Source of the DNA: Arcobacter siniprincipis
Lineage (GTDB): Bacteria; Campylobacterota; Campylobacteria; Campylobacterales; Arcobacteraceae
Reading direction: 5' to 3'
Assembly (NCBI RefSeq): GCF_048571125.1
Contig: NZ_CP182343.1
Location: 1,488,001-1,552,000, forward strand
Length of the DNA: 64,000 nucleotides
In this document: in pieces, positions 1 to 9,300 of the stretch
How the letters are laid out: each line of letters opens with the position of its first letter
Position numbering within the stretch: position 1 is the stretch's first letter
Notes under the pieces: model-generated
What the model saw: the letters and a program-made list of their open reading frames with translations, nothing else
What the model was told of the DNA's origin: nothing
Database searches by the model: none
Position numbers and translations under genes: made by a program

Positions 1-2
1 TT

Positions 3-1277
3 GATGATACTTTACATCAAATCTCTATAGAAAACAACGACATCTTTTCAGTAAAAACTGAAGGTGGTGCAAAAATAGAACTTTTTGATACTTTGAGTAA
101 ATATATTATTGATGATAAAGATGCTTTTTTTAAAGCGATTATTAATAAACTTGTAGCTTTTAGTTTTGAAAATATCTTTAATCAAAAGTATGATTTCTAT
201 GCAACTATATTTGAGTACTTAATCAAAGATTATAATAGTGATAGTGGTGGAAAGTATGCAGAGTATTATACTCCCCATGCAGTTGCAAAAATCATGGCGG
301 CTATTATGGTGGATAAGGGAGTTTCAAATGTAACTTGTTATGATCCAAGTGCAGGGAGTGGAACACTTCTGATGAACATAGCTCATGCCATAGGTGAAGA
401 TAGATGTAGTATCTACTCACAAGATATATCTCAAAAGTCATCAAGTTTACTAAGGCTAAATCTTATTTTAAATAATCTTGTTCACTCTATATCAAATGTT
501 ATCAAAGGAAATACTCTTTTAAGTCCATATCATAAAGAGGGTGAGGATTTACAAAAGTTTGACTATATCGTTTCAAATCCACCTTTTAAAACTGATTTTA
601 GTGATTATAGAGATGATTTAGACTCAAAAGAAAATCACGATAGATTTTTTGCAGGTATTCCAAAAATACCAGCAAAGAAAAAAGAGTCTATGTCTATTTA
701 TAGTATGTTTTTACAGCATATTATTTATTCTCTTAAAAAGGGTGGAAAAGCAGCAGTTGTAGTTCCAACTGGATTTATTACAGCTCAAAGTGGAATAGAT
801 AGAAAAATTAGAGAACATCTAATTGAAAACAAAATGTTAGGCGGAGTTGTATCAATGCCAAGTAATATTTTTGCAACAACAGGGACAAATGTTTCTATAA
901 TTTTTATAGATGATACAAATAAAGAAAATGTGGTTTTAATAGATGCTTCAAACTTGGGGAAAACTGTAAAAGATGGTAAAAATCAAAAAACAGTTTTAAG
1001 TGACATAGAAGAAGAGTTAATTATAAATACTTTTAATAATAAAAATATTAAAGATGATTTATCTGTAGTTGTATCTTATGAAGATATAAAAGCTAAGAAT
1101 TATAGTTTTAGTGCAGGGCAATATTTTGATGTGAAGATTGAATATGTTGATATTACAAAAGATGAATTTGATGCAAAGATGAAAGGTTTTAGTGAGAACA
1201 TAGAGTCAATGTTTAGTGAATCTAAAAAGTTGGAAGATGAAATAAAAAAACAGTTGTTAGGGTTGGTTTATGAGTGA
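3..1277 (+). CDS. hsdM: Type I restriction-modification system DNA methyltransferase subunit M (5' end outside window)
   Basis: N6-adenine methyltransferase subunit of a type I restriction-modification complex; it pairs with HsdS to modify the recognition sequence. The reading frame is open from the first bases of the window, so the N-terminal domain is missing here. The SAM-binding motif DPSAGSGTLL is near base 342, and the catalytic motif NPPF, typical of gamma-class N6-adenine methylases, is near base 576. The C-terminus ends in a charged helix that overlaps the next gene by 8 bp (ATG inside the stop region), which indicates translational coupling with hsdS. A TTG at 93 could be mistaken for a start, but sequence upstream of it reads as protein in the same frame. 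No hsdR lies in the window; it may be upstream. Confidence 0.93.
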   Translation, partial: DDTLHQISIENNDIFSVKTEGGAKIELFDTLSKYIIDDKDAFFKAIINKLVAFSFENIFNQKYDFYATIFEYLIKDYNSDSGGKYAEYYTPHAVAKIMAAIMVDKGVSNVTCYDPSAGSGTLLMNIAHAIGEDRCSIYSQDISQKSSSLLRLNLILNNLVHSISNVIKGNTLLSPYHKEGEDLQKFDYIVSNPPFKTDFSDYRDDLDSKENHDRFFAGIPKIPAKKKESMSIYSMFLQHIIYSLKKGGKAAVVVPTGFITAQSGIDRKIREHLIENKMLGGVVSMPSNIFATTGTNVSIIFIDDTNKENVVLIDASNLGKTVKDGKNQKTVLSDIEEELIINTFNNKNIKDDLSVVVSYEDIKAKNYSFSAGQYFDVKIEYVDITKDEFDAKMKGFSENIESMFSESKKLEDEIKKQLLGLVYE

Positions 1278-2619
1278 TTTAACAACTTATAAATTTTCAC
1301 AACTTTACGATTTTTCATCTGGAATATCAACAAAGCCTGAACAAGCAGGACACGGTTTTCCTTTTATTTCTTTTTCTACAGTATTTAATAATTATTTTAT
1401 ACCTGATATTGTAGATGATTTGATGGATACATCAAAAAAAGAAAGAGAAACTTATTCTATTAAAAAAGGAGATATACTTTTAACAAGAACTAGTGAAACT
1501 ATCAATGAGTTAGCAATGAGTTGTGTCGCTTTAAAGGATTATCCAAATGCAACTTACAGTGGGTTTACTAAAAGATTAAGACCTCTTCAAAAAGATATTA
1601 CTTATGATAAATTTATGGGCTTTTATCTAAGAAGTAATTTATTTAGAAAAACAATGTCAAATAATGCAGTAATGACATTGAGAGCAAGTCTAAATGAACA
1701 AATTTTTTCATACTTAGATTTAGTTTTACCAAAATACAATGAACAAGTAAAAATCGGAAATTTATTACATCTATTAAATCAAAAAATAGAACTAAATAAT
1801 AAAATAAATAAAGAACTAGAAACTATGGCAAAAACTCTTTATGATTATTGGTTCGTGCAGTTTGATTTTCCAGATGAGAATGGAAAACCTTATAAATCAT
1901 CAGGTGGTAAGATGGTTTATAATCAAGAGTTAAAAAGAGAAATTCCAGAGGGATGGGAAATTGGTTGTATTGGTGATTATTGTAAATCAACAGGAGGATT
2001 TGCTTTTAAATCAAGTTGGTGGACAGAAAATGGCGTATCCGTAATAAAAATTAAAGATATTCAAGAAAACTATACTATTGATATATCAAATCTTTCAAAA
2101 GTAGATTTATCTAATAAAAAAATTGATGATAAATTTAAAGCTGAAGCAGGAAATGTTTTGATTGCTATGACTGGAGCTACAGTTGGAAAATATGCTATTG
2201 TTCCAATTACAGATAATTCAATTTATATAAATCAACGAGTAGGTTATTTTAATTTAGGAAAGGAACCTACAAAAAAATTACCTTATTTTATTAATTCGTT
2301 AAAACAATCATATTTTAGAGAAATGATTTTTACTTTAGCAAATGGTGCTGCACAACCTAACATAAGTAATGAACAAATTAATAATATAGATCTGTTAATT
2401 CCAGAGAAAAATATTGTTAAAAATTTTAATGATAAATTTTCATCATTTTATAAATTAATATTGAATAATCAGCAACAAAATCAAGAATTATCAAAACTTA
2501 GAGATTGGCTTCTTCCAATGCTTATGAATGGACAAGTAAGTGTGAAAGATAGTGAGTATAAAAACAGTCAAAATGACTTATTAGTAGCCCAACCAAAACC
2601 TGAGTATAATAAAACTTGA
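1270..2619 (+). CDS. hsdS: Type I restriction-modification specificity subunit S
   Basis: DNA-recognition subunit, 449 residues, the usual length for HsdS. Two target-recognition domains (about residues 1-155 and 220-400) are separated by a conserved helical spacer (about 160-215, with NQKIELNNKINKELETMAKT and YDYWFVQFDFP). A second helical repeat at the end (LILNNQQQNQELSKLRDWLL) closes the circular arrangement typical of the family. Each recognition domain reads half of a bipartite target. The start codon overlaps the hsdM stop. The recognition domains normally diverge quickly between strains, so the target sequence cannot be predicted. Confidence 0.93.
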   Translation: MSDLTTYKFSQLYDFSSGISTKPEQAGHGFPFISFSTVFNNYFIPDIVDDLMDTSKKERETYSIKKGDILLTRTSETINELAMSCVALKDYPNATYSGFTKRLRPLQKDITYDKFMGFYLRSNLFRKTMSNNAVMTLRASLNEQIFSYLDLVLPKYNEQVKIGNLLHLLNQKIELNNKINKELETMAKTLYDYWFVQFDFPDENGKPYKSSGGKMVYNQELKREIPEGWEIGCIGDYCKSTGGFAFKSSWWTENGVSVIKIKDIQENYTIDISNLSKVDLSNKKIDDKFKAEAGNVLIAMTGATVGKYAIVPITDNSIYINQRVGYFNLGKEPTKKLPYFINSLKQSYFREMIFTLANGAAQPNISNEQINNIDLLIPEKNIVKNFNDKFSSFYKLILNNQQQNQELSKLRDWLLPMLMNGQVSVKDSEYKNSQNDLLVAQPKPEYNKT

Positions 2620-2682
2620 TAAAATAAAAATATTACGCTATAATTTACACAATATATTACGGAATATAAAGAAGGAAATATC

Positions 2683-2970
2683 ATGGTGAGTTATGGAACA
2701 AATGAACTTATATCGTCATCTGACTTTGCTAAAAAATTTGGCTCGTATCTTTTACAGATAAAAGATGGAAGTGCAGAGAAGTTAGCTATTTTGAAAAATA
2801 ACAAAGTAGAAGCAGTACTTGTATCAAAAGATAAATATGAAGCTATGAGTGAAGCATACAAAATGATGGAAGCTCAACAATTATTGAGTTCTATTCAAAA
2901 TGGTTTAGATGATGTTAAAAATGGTAATACAAAAACTATAGATAAGCTATGGGATGAGCTTGATGCTTGA
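2683..2970 (+). CDS. Type II antitoxin, Phd/YefM-RelB-like
   Basis: A 95-residue protein with the pattern of a Phd/YefM-type antitoxin. A short N-terminal DNA-binding part contains ISSSDFAKKFGSYL, followed by EKLAILKNNKVEAVLVSKDKYE (the 'repressor contact' beta strand) and an acidic helical tail expected to wrap the toxin. A good ribosome site (GAAGGA) precedes the ATG at 2683. The stop overlaps the start of the toxin gene by 8 bp, so the two are co-translated. It likely represses its own promoter; TATAAT-like sequence is present near 2638. Because the adjacent toxin is frameshifted, the antitoxin may be an orphan unless frameshifting restores the toxin. Confidence 0.8.
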   Translation: MVSYGTNELISSSDFAKKFGSYLLQIKDGSAEKLAILKNNKVEAVLVSKDKYEAMSEAYKMMEAQQLLSSIQNGLDDVKNGNTKTIDKLWDELDA

Positions 2971-3282
2971 ATATAGTGAAAACTTTTTAAAAGAGGCTAA
3001 AAAGCTAGCAAAAAAGTTTAAACTTTTAAAATCAGATTTAAAACTAGCAGTTGAAGAGATAAAAAATAAAGAAGACTTAGGTGTTTATCTTGGGTATAAT
3101 TTATATAAAAAAAAATTGTAAACTCTTCAATTCCTACTGGAAAAAGTGGTGGTTTTAGAATTATCATTTATAAACAAATAGAAAATAAAATTGTTTTAAT
3201 TTCAATTTATTCTAAAACTAACAAAGATACCCTAAGTGATAGTGAATTAAAAACTATTTTAAAAGAGTATATTGAAAACTAA
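2963..3282 (+). pseudogene. RelE/ParE-family toxin split by a frameshift in an A9 run
   Basis: The frame starting at ATG 2963 reads MLEYSENFLKEAKKLAKKF through to YLGYNLYKKKL and stops at 3119-3121. The next part of the same family continues in the -1 frame: VNSSIPTGKSGGFRIIIY and then SKTNKDTLSDSELKTILKEY, ending with TAA at 3280-3282. GKSGGFR is a well-known signature of RelE/HigB-like toxins. The two halves join at a run of nine A residues (3107-3115). A -1 slip there gives one continuous toxin of about 107 residues. It could be a pseudogene, a sequencing error in the homopolymer, or programmed frameshifting. It is coupled to the antitoxin upstream. Confidence 0.8.
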
Positions 3283-3436
3283 TTATAGAAAAAAGAAAGT
3301 TTGAAATATTTTACTGTTCTAACTTAAAGCTAATAGAAATACTCAAGATTAAAATTATTTAAAGTTAAACTAAATTTGCTATGATTACAAAACAAAATAA
3401 TAAAAATAAACTATACTTATACAGTAAGGATTTGAT

Positions 3437-4120
3437 ATGCAAGAAGAGATGAACGAATACTTTAACAGACAAATAAAACTTTGGGGGCAAGAGACTCAAG
3501 ACTCGCTTCAAGGTAAAAAGGTAGCTATTATTGGAAGTGGAGGGCTTGGTTGTACACTTGGTATCGCACTTGGTGCTTCTGGAATAGGGGAGTTTACTTT
3601 AGTGGATTTTGATACTGTTGGAGTTCATAATATCCATAGACAAATAGGCTTTAAAGTAGGTGATGATGGTAAATATAAGTGTGAGGTTTTAAAAGAGCTT
3701 ATTGAAGCTAGATGTCCTTATACAAAAGTAACAACTTATAAAGAGACTTTTCAAGAGTTCGCAAAAAGAGGTTTAGAGTTTGACCTTATCATTGATGGAA
3801 CGGACAATCTTCCAACGCGTGCAGATATCAATGAATACTGCATAAATCATAATCAAGCTTGGATTTATGGAAGTGTTGAGGAGTTTCACGGGCAAGTTTG
3901 CTTTTTCGAAAAAGCCTCTTATGAAGCAGTATTTCAAGTAAATGATAGAAAACCAAATGGTATCGCTTGTCCAATTGTTATGCATGTGGGTTCTTTACAA
4001 GCAAATTTAGCCATTAGATATTTGGCTGGACTTCCTGTGAAAAAAGATGTTTTATATTATCTTTCATTTGATGAAGAAGGTATTATTAATTACAAAAACT
4101 TTAAACTTCCTACTAAGTAA
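3437..4120 (+). CDS. HesA/MoeB/ThiF-family adenylyltransferase-like protein
   Basis: An E1-like protein of 227 residues that activates the C-terminus of a ubiquitin-like sulfur carrier (ThiS or MoaD type) by adenylation. The nucleotide-binding glycine loop GSGGLGCTLG is near residue 33. The acidic strand LVDFDTVGVHNIHRQ and the DGTDNLPTR motif are family hallmarks, and GSLQANLAIRYLAG is the usual C-terminal helix. It lacks the paired CxxC zinc motifs of ThiF and MoeB, so the exact carrier is uncertain. AAGGA at 3426-3430 supports the ATG at 3437. It stands alone between the toxin remnant and carB and has its own terminator. Confidence 0.85.
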   Translation: MQEEMNEYFNRQIKLWGQETQDSLQGKKVAIIGSGGLGCTLGIALGASGIGEFTLVDFDTVGVHNIHRQIGFKVGDDGKYKCEVLKELIEARCPYTKVTTYKETFQEFAKRGLEFDLIIDGTDNLPTRADINEYCINHNQAWIYGSVEEFHGQVCFFEKASYEAVFQVNDRKPNGIACPIVMHVGSLQANLAIRYLAGLPVKKDVLYYLSFDEEGIINYKNFKLPTK

Positions 4121-4147
4121 AATATAGAGCTAAACTAGCTCTATATT
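4121..4147 (+). terminator. Intrinsic terminator-like hairpin after the ThiF-like gene
   Basis: A perfect 12-bp stem (4121-4132 with 4136-4147, core TAGAGCTA/TAGCTCTA) with a 3-base loop sits directly after the stop codon. The T run after it is weak (TTTAAAT). Confidence 0.6.
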
Positions 4148-4247
4148 TAAATACAAAAATCTTCAAAATAATTTTCCAAATAACCATTTTTTAAGCACTT
4201 TTTAGATATTATTTCCAAATTTTACTACATATATGGGGAACTTATAA

Positions 4248-7200
4248 ATGCCAAAAAGAGAAGATATTAAATCTATATTATTAATCGGTTCTGGTCCTAT
4301 TATTATTGGGCAAGCATGCGAATTTGATTATTCAGGAACACAAGCTACAAAGACATTAAAAGAGTTAGGTTACAGAGTTGTATTAATCAACTCAAATCCA
4401 GCAACTATTATGACAGATCCTGAATTTGCAGATAGAACTTATATCGAGCCAATTACAGAAGATATGATTGCAAAAATTATAAAAAAAGAGAATATTGATG
4501 CAATCTTACCAACTATGGGTGGACAAACAGCACTTAATGTTGCTACAACTATGTATGACAAAGGTATGCTTGATGGTGTTGCTTTTTTAGGTGCTCATCC
4601 AGATGCTATTAAAAAAGGTGAAGATAGACACCTTTTCAATGAAGCTATGATAAAAATCGGTATGGATTTACCAAAAAGTGCAAATGCCTATAGTGTTGAA
4701 GAAGCTATGAAAGTAGCAAAAGAGATTGGTTTTCCAGTGATTTCTAGAGCATCTTTTACTCTTGCAGGTGGTGGTTCTGGTGTTGCTTACAATATGGAAG
4801 AGTTCAAAAAACTAGCAGAAATAGGAATAGAAGCAAGTCCAATTAATGAAATTGAGATTATGGAATCAATGCTTGGTTGGAAAGAATACGAAATGGAAGT
4901 TATCAGAGATAGAAAAGATAACTGTATCATCGTATGTTCTATAGAAAACTTAGACCCAATGGGTGTTCATACAGGAGATAGTGTTACTATCGCTCCTGCG
5001 CTTACTCTTACAGATAAAGAGTACCAAGATATGAGAAATGCTTCATTTGCTATTTTAAGAGAGATTGGTGTTGATACAGGTGGTTCAAATGTACAGTTCT
5101 CAATTTGTCCAAAAACAGGAAGAATGATAGTTATTGAGATGAATCCTAGAGTTTCTCGTTCTTCAGCACTAGCTTCAAAAGCTACTGGTTATCCTATCGC
5201 AAAAGTTGCAACGCTTCTTGCTGTTGGATTTACTCTTGATGAGATTGAAAATGATATTACAGGAACAACTGCATCATTTGAGCCAGTGATTGATTATGTA
5301 GTTACTAAAATCCCTAGATTTACTTTTGAAAAATTCCCTAAAGCAGACTCTACACTTACAACTTCTATGAAATCTGTTGGTGAAGTTATGGCTATGGGTA
5401 GAACATTTAATGAATCAATCCAAAAAGCACTTTGTTCTTTAGAAACTGGACTTTGTGGTTTTGATCCAATCAAAGCTGAAATGGAAAAAATAAAAGCTGA
5501 AATTAGAAGACCAAATTGTGATAGACTTTTATACTTGATGCAAGGTATGAGAGAAGGACTTACAAATGAAGAGATTTTTGAATTATCAAAAATAGATCCT
5601 TGGTTCTTGACTAAATTTAGACAAATCGTTGATATGGAAAAATCAATGGATGCTTCAATCTTAACTGACGAAGTTAAGATGAGAATAATCAAATCAAATG
5701 GATTTTCTGACAAGATGATTTCTATGCTTATTGGTAAAACAGAAGAAGAAGTTTATCAAGCAAGAAAAACTCTAAATGTAGATTTTGAATACAATGAAGT
5801 TGATACTTGTGCCGCTGAATTTAAAGCACTTACTCCATATCTTTACTCTACTACAAATGTAACTAAAGTTCCTCAAGTAAATAAAATAACAGATGAGAAA
5901 AAAGTTATGATTATAGGTGGTGGACCAAATAGAATTGGACAAGGTATCGAGTTTGATTATTGTTGTGTTCATGCAAGTTTTGCCCTAAAAGAAATGGGTA
6001 TCAAAACTATTATGTATAACTGTAATCCTGAAACTGTATCAACTGATTATGATACTTCAGATATCTTATACTTCGAGCCAATTGATTTTGAACATGTAAG
6101 AAGCGTAGTAGAAAAAGAAAACCCAGATGGTGTAATCGTTCACTTTGGTGGACAAACTCCACTTAAACTAGCAAATGCACTAACAGCTGCAGGAGCTAAA
6201 ATCATAGGTACTACTGCTGAAGTTATTGACTTAGCAGAAGATAGAAAAAAATTCTCAAAATTTGTTGAAGATGCAGGACTTTTACAACCAGAAAATGGAA
6301 CAGCAGTAGAAGTAGAAGAAGCTATTGAAATAGCTGAAAGAATTGGTTATCCAGTTCTTGTAAGACCTTCATTTGTACTTGGTGGAAGAGGGATGAAAAT
6401 CGTGTATTCTACAAATGAGTTAAGACAATATATGGATGAAGCAGTCTCTGTATCAAATGATGCCCCAGTACTTATTGACAAATTCCTTGATAGAGCGATT
6501 GAGCTTGATGTTGATTGTATTTGTGATGGAAAAGAAGTATATATTGGTGGAATCATGCAACATATTGAAGAAGCTGGTGTTCACTCAGGGGATTCAGCGT
6601 GTTCTTTACCTCCTGTTTCTATAAGTGATGAGTTAATCAAAGAACTTGAAACAAAAACAAAAAATATGGCACTAGGTCTTGGTGTTGTTGGTCTTATGAA
6701 TACACAATATGCTATTCACAAAGGGCAAATTTATCTTATCGAAGTAAATCCAAGAGCTTCAAGAACAGTTCCTTTTGTAAGTAAAGCAACGGGTATGCCT
6801 TTGGCAAAAGTGGCTACTAGAGTTATGTGGGGTGAGAGTTTAAGAAATGCTCTTGATACATATAATACTGAGCTTGTATGGGAAGATAATGGTGTATTGA
6901 AACCAATATTAAGAAACCATGTGGCTATCAAAGAAGCAGTTTTCCCATTCAATAAACTTAGTGGTTCTGATATGATATTAACTCCTGAGATGAAATCAAC
7001 TGGTGAAGTTATGGGTATCTCTGATAGTTTTGGTGAATCATACGCAAAAGCACAAAGTGCTGCAAAAAATGATATTCCAACAGAGGGTAAAGTATTTATT
7101 TCATTATGTGATTTAGATAAGGAATTTGCACCAAAAATCGCTAAAGGACTTATAGATGAAGGTTTTACAGTAGTTGCTACTGGTGGAACACATAAAGCAA

Positions 7201-7487
7201 TTGCAGATGCTGGAATTGAGTGTGAAAAAGTTCTTAAAATCTCTGAGGGTAGACCAAATATTATCGACTCTATTACAAATGGTGAAATTGCCCTTGCTAT
7301 TAACACAAGTGATGGAAAAGAGTCATCAAAAGATGATGGTAAAAATATCAGAAGATCAGTTCTAAAAATGAATGTAACATATGTGACAACAGCAGCAGCA
7401 GCCTTTGCTTGTCTTGAAGCTATGAAAGAAATTAGAAAAAAAGATGGATTGTCTCCAAAATCTATTCAAGAATTTCTAAGTAGATAA
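4248..7487 (+). CDS. carB: Carbamoyl-phosphate synthase large subunit
   Basis: Makes carbamoyl phosphate from bicarbonate, ammonia (delivered by CarA) and two ATP, feeding arginine and pyrimidine synthesis in the cytoplasm. Its 1079 residues match the family. Two homologous ATP-grasp halves are visible: the first opens with SGPIIIGQACEFDYSGTQA near residue 14, the second with GGGPNRIGQGIEFDYC near residue 560. Typical segments MNPRVSRSSALASKATGYP and VNPRASRTVPFVSKATGMP end the ATP-binding parts. The C-terminal MGS-like allosteric domain begins near residue 945 (KVFISLCDLDKE, then ATGGTHKAI). carA is not in the window, which is common in Campylobacterota, where car genes are often unlinked. 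Confidence 0.98.
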   Translation: MPKREDIKSILLIGSGPIIIGQACEFDYSGTQATKTLKELGYRVVLINSNPATIMTDPEFADRTYIEPITEDMIAKIIKKENIDAILPTMGGQTALNVATTMYDKGMLDGVAFLGAHPDAIKKGEDRHLFNEAMIKIGMDLPKSANAYSVEEAMKVAKEIGFPVISRASFTLAGGGSGVAYNMEEFKKLAEIGIEASPINEIEIMESMLGWKEYEMEVIRDRKDNCIIVCSIENLDPMGVHTGDSVTIAPALTLTDKEYQDMRNASFAILREIGVDTGGSNVQFSICPKTGRMIVIEMNPRVSRSSALASKATGYPIAKVATLLAVGFTLDEIENDITGTTASFEPVIDYVVTKIPRFTFEKFPKADSTLTTSMKSVGEVMAMGRTFNESIQKALCSLETGLCGFDPIKAEMEKIKAEIRRPNCDRLLYLMQGMREGLTNEEIFELSKIDPWFLTKFRQIVDMEKSMDASILTDEVKMRIIKSNGFSDKMISMLIGKTEEEVYQARKTLNVDFEYNEVDTCAAEFKALTPYLYSTTNVTKVPQVNKITDEKKVMIIGGGPNRIGQGIEFDYCCVHASFALKEMGIKTIMYNCNPETVSTDYDTSDILYFEPIDFEHVRSVVEKENPDGVIVHFGGQTPLKLANALTAAGAKIIGTTAEVIDLAEDRKKFSKFVEDAGLLQPENGTAVEVEEAIEIAERIGYPVLVRPSFVLGGRGMKIVYSTNELRQYMDEAVSVSNDAPVLIDKFLDRAIELDVDCICDGKEVYIGGIMQHIEEAGVHSGDSACSLPPVSISDELIKELETKTKNMALGLGVVGLMNTQYAIHKGQIYLIEVNPRASRTVPFVSKATGMPLAKVATRVMWGESLRNALDTYNTELVWEDNGVLKPILRNHVAIKEAVFPFNKLSGSDMILTPEMKSTGEVMGISDSFGESYAKAQSAAKNDIPTEGKVFISLCDLDKEFAPKIAKGLIDEGFTVVATGGTHKAIADAGIECEKVLKISEGRPNIIDSITNGEIALAINTSDGKESSKDDGKNIRRSVLKMNVTYVTTAAAAFACLEAMKEIRKKDGLSPKSIQEFLSR

Positions 7488-7488
7488 T

Positions 7489-7932
7489 ATGAATCCAAAC
7501 TCTGTTTATTTGGTACAAACAGACACAACTGTTGGCTTTTCATCAAATGATAATGAAAAGCTAGCAGTTATAAAAAAAAGACCAAAAACACAAAAAATAC
7601 TACGAACAGTAGATTCTTTTAAGACTTTGCAAAACTTCACAAGAATCCCAAACAATCACAAAAAAAGAGTAAGAAACTCTAAAAATAGTACTTTTATATA
7701 TCCCAATAATGAGTCATTTAGAGTTATAAGTAAAGATTCTACATTTTATGATTTTATAAAAAAGTTCAATGTCCTTTATTCTTCTTCAGCAAATGAGACT
7801 CAAAAGAACTTTGATGAAGAGTATGCAAAGGATGTCTCAGATGTAGTTGTGATACAAAAAAATGGTTTTTTTGAAGATATCCCTTCTAGATTATATAAGA
7901 TAAATAAATTTAAAGTTAAGAAATTAAGATAA
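7489..7932 (+). CDS. Uncharacterised protein downstream of carB
   Basis: I do not recognise a characterised family. The ATG is two bases after the carB stop codon, so it is probably translated by coupling in the same transcript. The 147-residue product is basic and soluble. It has a lysine/arginine-rich first half (KKRPKTQKILRTVDSFKTLQ, HKKRVRNSKNSTFIYPN) and no signal peptide or membrane span. The opening MNPNSVYLVQTDTTVGF resembles the start of Sua5/YciO/YrdC-type proteins (phrase 'TDTTVGF'), a short form of which occurs in this lineage; the rest is too short and diverged to confirm the match. It could be a degenerate YrdC-like protein. Confidence 0.65.
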   Translation: MNPNSVYLVQTDTTVGFSSNDNEKLAVIKKRPKTQKILRTVDSFKTLQNFTRIPNNHKKRVRNSKNSTFIYPNNESFRVISKDSTFYDFIKKFNVLYSSSANETQKNFDEEYAKDVSDVVVIQKNGFFEDIPSRLYKINKFKVKKLR

Positions 7933-7991
7933 TCTAAGACTTTATTAAGTCATAAGTCCATAAAATAAATATTATTCTTAAAAGGCTACTC

Positions 7992-9290
7992 ATGTTTTTA
8001 CATAGAGAAAATGAACTTGAAATATTACAAAAAGACTTCTCTATCCCTAACTCATCATTTAATTTTATTTTTGGAAGAAGAAAGATAGGTAAGACCTCTT
8101 TTATCAACTCTTATATAAGTGGTAAAAATAGCTTTTATATCTCTTTTTTAGAGATGATGAATTTAATTACTTTTCAAACTATCCAAAAAAATATCGAAAA
8201 CCATTTAAATAAAAAAGTGCCTTCTTTTGATACTTTTGATTCCTTTTTAAAAGTAATAGCACAAGTGAACTTTGAAGAAAAACTTATTTTAGTATTAGAT
8301 GACTTCCAAAATCTAATCAAAGTAGAAAAAGATGCTTTAAGCCTTTTTTATAAGGCTTGGAATAAAGAGCTGAGTTATTCAAATATCCAAGTCATTATTT
8401 TATCTTCTATTTGTTCTAGTAATAAAGATGACGAATATATTTATAAAAAATCTTCAAATATAATAAAACTAGATAAATTGCCATACTCTAGTATTAAAGA
8501 GTTTGTTCCTGATATTCAATCTGGCGATATGATGCATATATTTAGTGCTTATGGAACAAATCCAGACTACTTAAAACTATATGATGCTAAGAAAGATTTT
8601 GTATCAAATATAAAAGAGAGTTTTTTAAGTTATGATGGAGTTTTTTTCAATGAAGGTATGGACTTCTTGAAAAAAGATTTAAATGAAATCTCAACATACT
8701 CTTCAATACTCTATGCAATAGCTTTAGGAAACAGTAAAATCGGAGCAATAGCAGACTTTTTAAATCTAAAATCAACCTATCTCACAAGATATTTACAAAA
8801 ACTAATTGACATAATGATTATCAAAAAATATGTACCTATAAATGAAGATATAAAAAAGAGCAAGTTTGGAAGATATGAGATTGAAGACAATTTTATTAAA
8901 TTTTGGTTTTGTTATATCTATCCAAATTATTCAACTCTACAAAAGGGTGATACTAATAGTGTGATTAGTAATATAAAAGAAGACTTTACAAAACGACTTG
9001 TACAAAATAGTTATAAAATGCATATTTTGAGCCTAATAAAAAATGATCCATATAAATACTTAGGTTTTATTCCAAATAATCTTGGAAGTTGGTGGAATAA
9101 TAAAGATACCAATATCGATATTATAGCTTATGATTATAAAAATATAATCTTTATTGATACAAAGTGGAGAGATACTCAAGAGCTAGAAGAAAGCTATGCT
9201 ATATTAAAAAATAAATCCGATGAATTTAAAACTACTCTAAATAAAAAATATATCATATTCTCGAAAATTTCCCCTGCGAAATTTAGCTAA
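7992..9290 (+). CDS. AAA ATPase with DUF234-like C-terminal region
   Basis: A 432-residue cytoplasmic ATPase of the 'archaeal ATPase/DUF234' group. It opens with MFLHRENELEILQ and has Walker A FGRRKIGKTS near residue 27 and Walker B LILVLDDFQ near residue 98. A winged-helix part follows (GNSKIGAIADFLNLKSTYLT, about 250-270), then FIKFWFCYIYPN. The C-terminal segment (NNKDTNIDIIAYDYKNIIFI, then DTKWRD) looks like a PD-(D/E)xK nuclease-type fold. The role of this family is not well defined; it is often found in mobile or defence contexts. Here it lies 10 bp upstream of the Ig-domain protein and may be cotranscribed with it. Confidence 0.8.
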   Translation: MFLHRENELEILQKDFSIPNSSFNFIFGRRKIGKTSFINSYISGKNSFYISFLEMMNLITFQTIQKNIENHLNKKVPSFDTFDSFLKVIAQVNFEEKLILVLDDFQNLIKVEKDALSLFYKAWNKELSYSNIQVIILSSICSSNKDDEYIYKKSSNIIKLDKLPYSSIKEFVPDIQSGDMMHIFSAYGTNPDYLKLYDAKKDFVSNIKESFLSYDGVFFNEGMDFLKKDLNEISTYSSILYAIALGNSKIGAIADFLNLKSTYLTRYLQKLIDIMIIKKYVPINEDIKKSKFGRYEIEDNFIKFWFCYIYPNYSTLQKGDTNSVISNIKEDFTKRLVQNSYKMHILSLIKNDPYKYLGFIPNNLGSWWNNKDTNIDIIAYDYKNIIFIDTKWRDTQELEESYAILKNKSDEFKTTLNKKYIIFSKISPAKFS

Positions 9291-9300
9291 AGGATTTTAA

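Noticed and set aside
5294..5713. Leftward open frames within carB
   Set aside because: They lie wholly inside carB, and their composition is that of an antisense frame.
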